A stretch of DNA of 64,000 bases, taken from contig NC_047097.1 in NCBI RefSeq assembly GCF_902459505.1, positions 12,299,749 through 12,363,748 of the forward strand, in the 5' to 3' direction. Numbering within the stretch: position 1 is the stretch's first letter; every line of letters starts with the position of its first letter. Made by a program: the position numbers and the translations under genes. The notes beneath the pieces are model-generated. The model saw nothing but the letters and a program-made list of their open reading frames with translations, was not told the DNA's origin and ran no database searches. The stretch is from Geotrypetes seraphini. Taxonomy: Eukaryota; Chordata; Amphibia; Gymnophiona; Dermophiidae. This document shows positions 53,641 to 62,849 of the stretch, piece by piece.

Positions 53641-53682
53641 AGGTTCTGACACGTTTCGCCGATGGCTTCTTCGGTGAACCCA
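53641..53682 (-). ncRNA. Hammerhead-ribozyme-like motif, minimal Penelope type
   Basis: Minus strand: stem I GGUUC/GAACC with one A-A mismatch at the junction, core CCGAAGA (consensus CUGANGA with U4 changed), stem II GCC/GGC with an AUC loop, GAAA, and a very short stem III before GUC. The tiny stem III is characteristic of hammerheads in Penelope-like elements. The U4 change probably impairs it. Confidence 0.5.
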
Positions 53683-54203
53683 CTTTCTTTGGCTGTTAAG
53701 CTGTGAAAAAACTTCTTCCATGTTGTCCTCTCACAGATACTTCATTTCCAGTTTGATGACACGTTTACAAAGCTGCAGTAGAGGTTTCTACCGTGGGCCA
53801 GCAAGGTAAATGCTCCAACACTTGAGCCCACGGTAGAAACCTCTACCATGGCTTTGTACAAGGATCCCTTATTTTGTACCTTTTTCAATTATGGCAATAA
53901 ATTTATAAAGAACAACTATTTGCCAAGCTGGTAGATAGCTGACTTTGCCCCAAGTTGTGTATTTGGTCAATTTATAATCAAAGTTCTTTTGGATTGATGA
54001 TTGAAAGTTGACCCACTATGCAAACAGCTCGGTCTGGTTTTTATTTTATGAGGTCCTTTTCCTCTTATTCAGAGAAGGCTAGTAAGCAATTTTGTTATTC
54101 TCTAGCAGCTTGGCAAACATTTGTTCTTTTTTGGCACAGTGCTTTATTGCCAAACCTTGTATTAAAAGTTATACTTTGTATGTCAGTAATTTTCACACAA
54201 ATA

Positions 54204-54840
54204 CAGGGTGTGGCAAAATAACCTCCTGGATTTTAAACGCCAACAAAAATGTGATTCAAAATTTTATTACACAATCTAAAAGTGCATGGAAAGTACAGTT
54301 TGTTTTCATGTAGTTTTGAAAATGATGTTGTCCAGATGGTGGTCTTCATTTGCTAAACACATTTGTAGTCGATTTTTGAAGTTTTGCATCACCTGGAAGA
54401 TCATTTGTGGAAGTATTACTTTAATTTCTTGGCATATAGCAGCCTCCAGTTCATCAATAGTTCTTTGTCGATGTGTGTAGACATCAGCTTTCAGATAGCC
54501 CCTGAAAAAAAAAATCATAAGGGGAAAGATTAGACAAACATGCAGGCCACCCAACATCACTGAGTAATGAAATCAAGTGTTGTGGAAACATTTTTCTCAA
54601 ACTTTCCATTGATCTCCTCACAGTGTGAGTGGTAGCCTCATCCTGTTGAAACCACACATCCAGATTGCCAAGTTCAATGAGTTTTGGTTCCAAAAGGTTC
54701 TGTAGCATATCCACATACCAACTGGAAGTTACTGTAACTGTTTGGCCTTCCTCCTCAAAAAAATAAGACACCAAAATCTGCAACAGCATACCAAACAGTG
54801 ACACGTTGACGGTGTAGAGAACTTTCATGAAACTGTTGAG
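54204..54840 (-). mobile_element. Tc1/mariner-type transposon, 3' half with transposase remnants
   Basis: The right end of the element (left in the window) begins CAGGGTGTGGCAAAATAACC after TA. Minus-strand frames encode VTVTSSWYVDMLQNLLEP, then LDVWFQQDEATTHTVRRSM, MFPQHLISLLSDVGWPACLS, and after a frameshift near 54510 GYLKADVYTHRQRTIDELE and RLQMCLANEDHHLDNIIFKT. This is the catalytic half of a transposase type that I associate mainly with arthropod genomes. The 5' half is missing. Confidence 0.8.
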
Positions 54841-54949
54841 GATTGTTTTCCGACACCAAAGAGGGAGCCAAAGGAGGCCTCAATGACGAGACAATCAAGA
54901 CACAGCAAAGGAGTCATGAGGAGGAGATGTCAATGATTCAGTCATGGGT

Positions 54950-55200
54950 GTGCAGTTCAAAGTTCACTTTATTGATAGTAGCATTGTGAGGACTTGAAGA
55001 CTCGACACTGACAGTGTTTTGGCATCTATGCTTTTGTCAAGAGTCTCAATGACTAGTAGTTCTATCACATAAGTAGAGCATTCAATACAGGTCAAATTTA
55101 GAATCGAGCAGAAAAATATCTGGTGGCCAAAGCTCACTTCTAAATTTGACCTGTATTGAAGCTTTCCTCCACTCAAATTTGTTCCACTAATGCTGGTCAC
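54950..55200 (-). mobile_element. Penelope-like pLTR fragment with fold-back
   Basis: It contains the hammerhead-like motif 54999-55045 and an inverted repeat (CAATACAGGTCAAATTTAGA at 55084-55103 and TCTAAATTTGACCTGTATTG at 55139-55158). Reverse transcriptase is absent. Confidence 0.5.
54999..55045 (-). ncRNA. Hammerhead-ribozyme-like motif (decayed core, intact stems)
   Basis: Minus strand: stem I GACUC/GAGUC (5 bp), stem II GCAU/AUGC, stem III ACACU/AGUGU with a GUC loop, then the C before GAGUC. The core reads UUGACAA and CAAA where CUGANGA and GAAA are expected. The stems are intact but the catalytic core is changed. Confidence 0.45.
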
Positions 55201-55559
55201 TGGAATTTTAAAGCTTCAGGTCATCTACAAACAGTAAGTATGATATTACATCTGAACTGTTGGCATCTTTAGTATAACAAGAGAGAGAGAAGAAGAATAT
55301 ATGGTAAATAATAAAAATAGATGTTAATTTGGGGAATGGAACTACCTATCTAGAACTTATCTCTGTGTAATATTTAAGAACAGATACTTAAAGAATTTAA
55401 GAAGGAATTAGAATTTTAATTTTTCACAGAGTAAATTTGTTTATGAGACTAGACAGGCAATGCAGTAATTTTAGTTATAATTTAAGGATCTTTAAACAAG
55501 GGAAATGTGGCACAAGATAAAATATTTCTAGAGTAGCAGAATGACTAATTTAAGCTGGA

Positions 55560-55933
55560 TTAAAAGTAACTCACTATGATAAAGGCCCAGGAGGTCTGTT
55601 TGCAGAGGGTGGCTGGAGGAGATGATGTTGAGGGGCAACAGGCCCAGGACGAATGTCAGGAAGTTCTGTTTCACACAGCGAGTGGTGGATATTTGGAATG
55701 CTCTCTCGGAGGAGGTTGTGATGGAAACCTCCATTGTGGGATTCAAGTGCAAGTTGGATGCACACCTCCTTGCAAATCACACTGAGGGATACGGCTAAAT
55801 ATGGTCATCATAAGGGAACACCTAGGTCTCCATCAAGGAATACCTAGATTGGCCTCCGCATGTGCGGGTCACCGGACTGGATGGACCAAAGGTCTGATTC
55901 AGTGAGGGCATTTCTTATGTTCTTATGTCCTTG
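55560..55933 (+). mobile_element. CR1 LINE 3' end
   Basis: The plus strand carries the end of the CR1 coding region (GTGGTGGATATTTGGAATGC, GGTTGTGATGGAAACCTCC) and a 3' UTR with GGACTGGATGGACCAAAGG. It ends in ATTTCTTATGTTCTTATG, the octamer-like tail. Confidence 0.85.
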
Positions 55934-56057
55934 CTGGAAGAAAAGTTCTTCAGTTGTAGAATAGCTGAGAGCACATGGAGTCTTGGATGTAGAGGAAAGA
56001 TTCCACCAAGGTGTACTGCAGATATCCAGCGGTGATCCAAAGAGGAGAAGCTTAGGT

Positions 56058-56247
56058 CAGAGGTAGGCAATTCCGGTCCTCGAGAGCTACAGGCAGGCCA
56101 GGTTTTCATGATGTCCATAATAAATATGCATCGGATAGATTTGCATCTCAAGGAGGCAGTGCATGCAAATCCATCTCATACATATTCATGGTAGATATCC
56201 TGAAAACCTGGCTTGCCTGTGACTCTTGAGGACCGTTATCGCCTACT
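56058..56247. mobile_element. Palindromic hAT MITE (older copy)
   Basis: The ends CAGAGGTAGGCAATTCCGG and inverted AGTAGGCGATAACGG surround arms with TCCTCGAG, AGGTTTTCATGATGTCC and AATATGCAT. No clear 8-bp duplication remains. Confidence 0.7.
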
Positions 56248-56517
56248 ATTCCAGCGATCAACCACCCTTTCAGTGAAGAAGAACTTCCTAGCACAGTGAC
56301 ACTAGGAAGTTCTTCTTCACTGAAAGGGTGGTTGATCGCTGGAATAGTCTTCCACTTCAGGTTATTGAGGCCAGCAGTGTGCCGGATTTTAAGGCCAGAT
56401 GGGATAGACATGTGGGATCTATCCGCAAAGATAGATAGGGAGGGTCACTGGAGTGGGCAGACTTGATGGGCCGTGGCCCTTATCTGCCGTCTATTTCTAT
56501 GTTTCTATGTTACCCCT
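56246..56517 (+). mobile_element. CR1 LINE 3' end starting with a perfect 46-bp hairpin
   Basis: From 56302 the plus strand reads [20 protein letters not shown]-like CR1 C-terminus, then the 3' UTR ending TCTATTTCTATGTTTCTATG. Bases 56246-56291 are the exact inverse of 56302-56347 with a 10-nt spacer, so the 5' end is a perfect fold-back of its own sequence. Confidence 0.85.
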
Positions 56518-56538
56518 GGCTTAGGTTAATCTGGTTCA

Positions 56539-58224
56539 CGGAAGTTTCGCCCCCCACATTTCGCCCCCAGCAATTCGCCCCTCACATTTCGCCCCCGCAC
56601 ATTTCGCCCCCCGGATGTTTCGCCCCCACACATTTCGCCCCCGCACATTTCGCCCCCCGGATGTTTCGCCCCCACACATTTCGCCCCCGCACATTTCGCC
56701 CCTGAGTGTCAGACTATTCCTCTCGCAGGCGATTTCTTTGCCGACACGACGGCAGGCTACAAATTCAAAGTGCACAGCTGGCTGTTCTCACTGCCTCTAA
56801 TGTCGGCCCTGCAGCTCCGGACTTCCCCACACCTGCTCTCTCCCCCCCCCCCCCCCGATCACTATTATTTTAAATGTTATGGCAGCCACTGTATCCATCG
56901 GAGGAGACTTCTAACCTCGGCCATGAAGTTGCTGTTGCAGGAAGAGTTCCGGGGCAGGCCAGGTCCCGCGTTGGGGGGGGGGGGAGGGAGGAAGAAAGAA
57001 GATGGGGGAAGCAAGACTTGCTGTCTCCTGCTGCCTCTCTAGCGGCAGAGTGGCACACAAGGCTGCCTGCCTGGTTGGCTGACGCGGCTGTCTCCCTCTG
57101 CTTGGGAGCGTCGCGCTTTCCCTGCGCCCTGCTTCCCGGCTCTCTCCTCGTGTGGCTGGGGCAGGGTAAAGGGTGGGGGGGGCTGCTTGAGAGGAGTCGC
57201 CGCTGGAGAGGAGTCGCGGCGGTACCCTGCGCCCTGCTTCCCGGCTCTCTCCTCGTGTGGCTGGGGCAGGGTAAAGGGTGGGGGGGGCTGCTTGAGAGGA
57301 GTCGCCGCTGGAGAGGAGTCGCGGCGGTAGCCGCGCCGGCGTTTCTGAGCCGGCGACTCCTTCCTCCTAGGGCGCGGGTCGCGTTGGCGCTGCGACAGCG
57401 TTCCGGGCCGGCCTCTCCCTCCCCCCCCCCCCAGGCCACGGGCCGCAACTCCCTCCTCACATGCCGCGGGCCGCGTGGGGACACACCTGCAGTCCTGATG
57501 TTTCCTTTCAGCCCTGCACGTTGTCCGGGCTTTCCGTGCGCGGTGGTGGACCCCGCTTCGGCTCCCGATGTTTAAAAAAAAAAAAAGGGAGGGCGGAAAG
57601 GAGTGGTCCGCCCCGCACGGGCGTACCTTCTGCTTGGGAGCGTCGCGCTTTCCCTGCGCCCTGCTTCCCGGCTCTCTCCTCGTGTGGCTGGGGCAGGGTA
57701 AAGGGTGGGGGGGGCTGCTTGAGAGGAGTCGCCGCTGGAGAGGAGTCGCGGCGGTACCCTGCGCCCTGCTTCCCGGCTCTCTCCTCGTGTGGCTGGGGCA
57801 GGGTAAAGGGTGGGGGGGGCTGCTTGAGAGGAGTCGCCGCTGGAGAGGAGTCGCGGCGGTAGCCGCGCCGGCGTTTCTGAGCCGGCGACTCCTTCCTCCT
57901 AGGGCGCGGGTCGCGTTGGCGCTGCGACAGCGTTCCGGGCCGGCCTCTCCCTCCCCCCCCCCCAGGCCACGGGCCGCAACTCCCTCCTCACATGCCGCGG
58001 GCCGCGTGGGGACTGGCGGCCCGGTGGGAAGGGAGACAAAGTTAGAGTGAGAGAGAGAGAACGGAGGAACGCTCAGGGGCGAAATGTGCGGGGGCGAAAT
58101 GTGTGGGGGCAAAACATCCGGGGGGCGAAATGTGTGGGGGCGAAATGTGTCTGGGGGCGAAATGTGGGGGGCGAAATGTGAGGGGCGAATTGCTGGGGGC
58201 GAAATGTGGGGGGCGAACCTTCCG
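56539..58224. mobile_element. GC-rich DNA element with long inverted ends made of tandem repeats
   Basis: The arms 56539-56730 and 58048-58224 are inverted copies built of repeated CACATTTCGCCCCC units (about 15 bp, some longer with CCGGATGTTT). The interior holds a direct duplication: 57100-57480 recurs almost unchanged at 57631-58014. Within each copy, a unit of about 106 bp (CCCTGCGCCCTGCTTCCCGG onward) is itself tandem. No transposase was found and flanking target repeats were not evident. Long frames here are composition effects. The superfamily is unknown. Confidence 0.7.
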
Positions 58225-60320
58225 GATCCCTTGCCGAGTGACCCTGACCGCACAGGGAACAGGCGTGTCGAAAACGGCAGTCAGTAAAGGAGCAGGTTGA
58301 TTTATTAAACTGCCAGCAGAGGCCTGGACCTCCCCCGGCACCCGCACCCCCGGGCGGACGAAAGGAATGCCCCCCACCTGCCGCCGGCGGAACCTGCTTA
58401 ACCAAAGTTCCAGGACCCGAACCTCCCGGCTTCGCCATATGGGTGAGCCAGAGATTAATGTCCTGCGTACCCCAGGACATATGCCGATTTTCCTCCATCT
58501 TGTCACGGAACGCTTCGTCGTAATTCAGCCACGCCCAACCCCCGAAGCGCTGATACGCATCCAAGACGGAGTCCGCGTATGCCAATAAAAGACCATAATC
58601 CTGAGGTCTCTCCCTCCCCCAGACACTGGCTAACCGTAAAAACGCGCGTGTCCAGTTGACAATATTGCGCGAAATCACACCCACCTTGGGTTTCCCACCC
58701 TCCTTTTTACCCTTCTTCTTCCTACTGCGAACTCGACCTTCCATAAGCGCGAAGACATCAACACAGGCACGCCTCCTAATTTTACGTCGCAGGGACCGCG
58801 GGACCTTCTCCCACAGTTCCGACAATGCAACCAAGGCGGGAGCCCCCCTATCAGCACCCTCCTGCACTAGACCCTCACTCGCTACCCGCCGCTGGGACCC
58901 CGAAGAGGAAGACGACGAAGAAGAGGAAGAGGATGTTAAAGAAGAGGAAGAGGACGAAGAAGAATCCCTGTCCCTACGGCGCTTCTTACCCTTACCCTTC
59001 TTCCTCCCCCTCTTACCCCGGCTATTAACCCCAGCCCCTAGGGCCATGTTACCCGTAATCCGGCCATCTCCTCGTCCACGTCCGCCTTCAACAGCTACAG
59101 AAGCGGCGCCCTCCGCAGCAACCGCCATAGCAGGACGTTGAGCAGTCCGGGCAGGTTCCTCGACGCTCATCCGCACGGCTTCAGCGTGTCCTTCACGAAC
59201 TGGTCCCAAAGTAGATGTGCCGGCCATGGCAACACGTCCAGCGGTGACCGCCTGTGGGGAGAAAACCGGACAGGGGCCAGCAACCTGAACAGCAGGAGGG
59301 TACGTTAGCCCCGCAGAACCCGTAGCCTCACCACGGATCTCACCCCCTCCTAAGCCCCCCACAAAACCCGGACCCCAAGGAGACGAAGGGCCCACAGCCG
59401 GAAAAGAAGGGGGGACCGAAGCCCACGGACCCATCGCCCAAGGAGAACCCCACATGCCCCATGGGGACCAACCTCCCACCGTGCCCCCCTGCAGGCCACT
59501 AACCGCACCAGAAGTAGAAGGGAGAATGGGAGCCCCCGGAAACCCGTTCGCTCCGCTCACGCACCCTGCTAAAGAAGAAACCCCCAAAACCGGACGGACC
59601 TCCGCCCGCGCGTCCGGCACCACCCCAGCCTCCCGAGACACAACCTTGGGCTCCGAAGCAGCAACAGGCAAGGAAACTACCACCGCCCTCCCAGCCGAGG
59701 CCCTGCCACGTGAGCGAGACCCAGGCAGGCGGCCCCTACCCCTGCGGGTCGAACCCGCGCACTCCCGAACTACCGGCAGCTCCCCCACTACCTCCAGCGC
59801 AATCGCTGTTCGGGCGGCCGAACGCGAGCGCCTGGGAGGCAACGCCCGACCCCCACCCGCAGCCGCACTTACCGGAGCTGTGTCTCCTTCATCTAAGGAG
59901 TCGCCCGCCAAAAGGGACAGCTCCGCTGTGTCCGCGGCCGATGCAGGAGGCGTGCGTGCCATCAAAGAGCCAGGACCGCCGACTGGGAGCAAGAAGCACG
60001 CAGCAATCCGGACACGATCCCAACCAGTAGGCCGTACACCCCGGAACGGACCCGCACGCGGTGATCAAAGCTGTCTCGGAGGACCGAACCGTTTAGGTCC
60101 TCCGAGCATGTTTCCTTTTTAACCCCTCCCACCCACAATCCCCTTCGGCCGCGACAACCCGAAGCGAGGGGAAGAAGAGATCTCTCGACCACGGTCCGCC
60201 CCCCCCCCCTCCCCCAGCTTTCTCATTCCCTCTCCTATCCTGACTCCCTCTATCCTATCTAGCCCGACGGGCGACTCAGCGGGCCACCCAGCCCCGCATT
60301 AGGGTCGCCCGTCGAGACAA
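58225..60320 (-). mobile_element. DIRS-type retrotransposon fossil (gag-like region and 5' end)
   Basis: The minus strand carries a long gag-like region: a low-complexity N-terminal half, a lysine/arginine and serine-rich stretch, a helical segment, and a cysteine-histidine knuckle cluster near the end, of the kind found in DIRS/Ngaro-type elements. The part toward 60320 is GC-rich and probably belongs to the terminal repeat. Reverse transcriptase and tyrosine recombinase are not in the window, so the copy is broken and partial. It directly abuts the GC-rich inverted-repeat element on the left and an L2 on the right. Age is moderate, as long stretches remain readable. Confidence 0.65.
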
Positions 60321-61490
60321 GCTCTCGGGCTTACTTAAAACATATTGCACCCCAACCAAACTGGTTTTAGGAAATATCATAATACTGAATATTCGTTAAT
60401 TGGTCTTACAACTAATATTACCTATAATCTTGATCATCATAATTCAGTTATTCTTTTCTCCCTCGACCTTTCAGCAGCATTTGATACTATCAATCATTCT
60501 CTCCTTTTAGACAGGCTTCAATCAATAGGCGTCAGTGACTTATCACTACAATGGTTCACTTCCTTTCTATCTGACCGTAATTCTACGGTACGCTTTAACA
60601 ATTCAAACTCTAAACCATTTTCTTACAATTACGGAATCCCTCAGGGTTCAATTTTGTCTCCATTGCTATTTAATATCTTTCTATCTCCATTACTCAACCT
60701 TAGCCAATCTATAGGTTTCACCACTTACGCCTATGCAGACGATATCCAACTGATTCATCCTGTTAACCCAGAAAATTCCAACAAAATAATTCAAATTAAT
60801 CACAAATTAGAAAAAATCAAAAATTGGCTCACACAAAACAAACTCGCTTTAAACATATCAAAGACAAAGGCGTTACTCTTCCCGTCAAAACAGGGATTAA
60901 AACTTTCTACCCCTTTTTCAATAGACAATACAACTATTGAATTAGTAACATCACTAAAGATATTAGGAGTAATAATTGATGACAAATTTTCTTATCAAGA
61001 GCACATCAGCAATATAGTTAAAAGCTGTTTTTATCGTCTACGCTTAATCTGCTCAATGTCTAAATATTTAGAACCACAATCCCTAAACATCTTAATACAC
61101 TCTCTTATAATATCCAAATTAGATTATTGCAATTCACTTCTGTTAAATATTACCCAAAAGGAAAAAAGACGCCTACAAATAATACAAAATATCGCTATTA
61201 AAATAATTCATAACGGGAAGAAATATGATCATGTAACTCCTTTTTTGATAAAATCACATTGGCTGCCCATCAATCAACGAATAACATATAAAATAGCATT
61301 ATTAGTATTTAAAACAATATCCACCAATGAACCACAATTCATAGATCGGCTTTTAATACCACACACTTCAAATCGCTTCCTCCGATCTGATTCACAAGGG
61401 TTGCTTGTGGTCCCTTCATTGAAAGTAATAGGAACTAGACGTCATGACATCTTTTCAGTCATAGCTTTAGTGTAATGTAATGTAATGTAA
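60321..61490 (+). mobile_element. L2-clade LINE with 376-aa open reverse transcriptase
   Basis: The plus-strand frame 60345-61475 has no stop: NQTGFRKYHNTEYSLIGL, LDLSAAFDTINHSLLLDRL, YGIPQGSILSPLLFNIFLS, the catalytic YADDIQL, then ISKLDYCNSLLLNI and YDHVTPFLIKSHWLPI. This covers reverse transcriptase fingers to thumb. The 5' part with the endonuclease is truncated, so the copy is immobile, but the open frame suggests a young insertion. It ends at TGTAA repeats (61472-61490). Confidence 0.92.
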
Positions 61491-61645
61491 TTTATTTCTT
61501 ATATACCGCTACATCCGTTAGGTTCTAAGCGGTTTACAGAAAATATACATTAAGATTAGAAATAAGAAAGGTACTTGAAAAATTCCCTTACTGTCCCGAA
61601 GGCTCACAATCTAACTAAAGTACCTGGAGGGTAATAGAGAAGTGA
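61472..61645 (-). mobile_element. L2/SINE-type 3' tail in opposite orientation
   Basis: Read on the minus strand: AGATTGTGAGCCTTCGGGACAG, then GTAAACCGCTTAGAACC and GCGGTATATAAGAAATAAAT, ending in ACATT repeats that fuse with the tail of the L2 to the left. The two elements are joined tail to tail. Confidence 0.75.
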
Positions 61646-62177
61646 AAAGTAGAGTTAGAGGAAAAATAAAAATAAAATAAACATTTTAACAAGACAGCAT
61701 TGATCTAAATACTTTGGAAGGTAGAAGAGAGGAGAGAAAGGAATAGAAGCAGAAGGGGGAGCCGTTGAACAGTAGAATTCTGGAGAAATTTAAATGATAG
61801 AAATAGAACAAAACAAAGACAAAAGGCAAAACAATAGATAAGATTAAAGATAAATCATAAGCTGGAAAGAAAAATAAATTAAAACTTTGTCTTCAATCCA
61901 CGGTTTCAGCGTCAGTGATGAAGTGGAGCAAGTAAGTTTAGGAGGAGCGATTGACGTTTCCAGAAAGGGCTTCTTCAGGGAAGAGACTTGGCAGACAGTC
62001 CCAGGATGCCTATGTCTCCTCCCCTGCGATGTTCTCCCATCCATGCATTCCCTCCCAGACACACTGCCCGTGCCCCAGCCGCTCCAAGGAGGCTGCCCCA
62101 GATGAGGCCCACGGTGAATGCAGGATTCTCTCCTCTGCGGGAAAGCCGCCCGGAGCAGACAGTCGATCTTCTTAGCG
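61646..62177. other. Repeat-derived sequence with a weak hammerhead-like segment
   Basis: At 61985-61930 on the minus strand CTGAAGAAGCCC, GGAAACGTC recalls a Penelope-type hammerhead, but stem I does not pair. The rest is unassigned. Confidence 0.35.
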
Positions 62178-62545
62178 GATTGCATGGGGGGAAGAGTTCA
62201 CACTCTTGGTAGGATCGGGTCTATGTTGTGGTTGTGGCTGGTCTCGTTGCTGCTTAGGTGTAAAAGCAGTTGATCTCCACTGCTGCTGATATTTAAAAGC
62301 AGGCAGATTGATCTCTCCAATGGACTGCAGGGGGAGGAGTTCACACTCCTGGCAGGATTGGGTCTGTGGGCTCTTGGTGGTTGCGGTAGGTTTCGCTGCT
62401 GCTTGTTGTTTTTCTACTGCTGCTGATATTTAAAGCAGGTAGATTGATCTCTTAAACGGGATATAGGGGTAGGAGCTCACATGCCTGGTTGGATCGGGGC
62501 AAGGGCTCCTATTATAGGCAGCTGGTCTTGCTGCTACTTAGGTGT
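62178..62545. repeat. Tandem repeat, about 140-bp unit, three copies
   Basis: Units start near 62178, 62321 and 62459, each with GGAGTTCACACTCCTGG-like sequence followed by GGATCGGGTC. Each ends with CTGCTGCTGATATTTAAAGC-like sequence or a remnant of it. Copies are about 75-80% alike by eye. Confidence 0.7.
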
Positions 62546-62849
62546 TAATACCAGTAAGTTAGTGTAATACCAGTAAGTTTGTTATTTGTCTCTAATTCCA
62601 ACCTTCCTTAGATAATGGTAGAAATAAACACGGTTGGATTATCCAGTGAGTGAATAATTCCTCTAAAATACCTCAGCCCCACCACTCCACCGCTATGTTT
62701 GCTTCAAAACAGCGGGAGATTTACGCGGTAACTCATCATCGGTATTTTGTCTAACTAAATGCTGTGAAAGTTTTAGACAATTATTATCATTTTTTATCTT
62801 TTTTATATCTTTTTTTCATATCTATCTATCTTTTTTATAAAAAACAGGT

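Noticed and set aside
57039-58253. 404-aa arginine/proline-rich frame on the minus strand, and partners of 133-233 aa on plus
   Set aside because: They lie wholly inside the GC-rich inverted-repeat element, are internally duplicated with the DNA repeat and change character with frame. They are composition effects, not genes.
61930-61985. Hammerhead ribozyme
   Set aside because: CTGAAGA and a GAAAC are present, but stem I does not pair and stem II competes with the GAAA box, so it is kept only as a weak trace.
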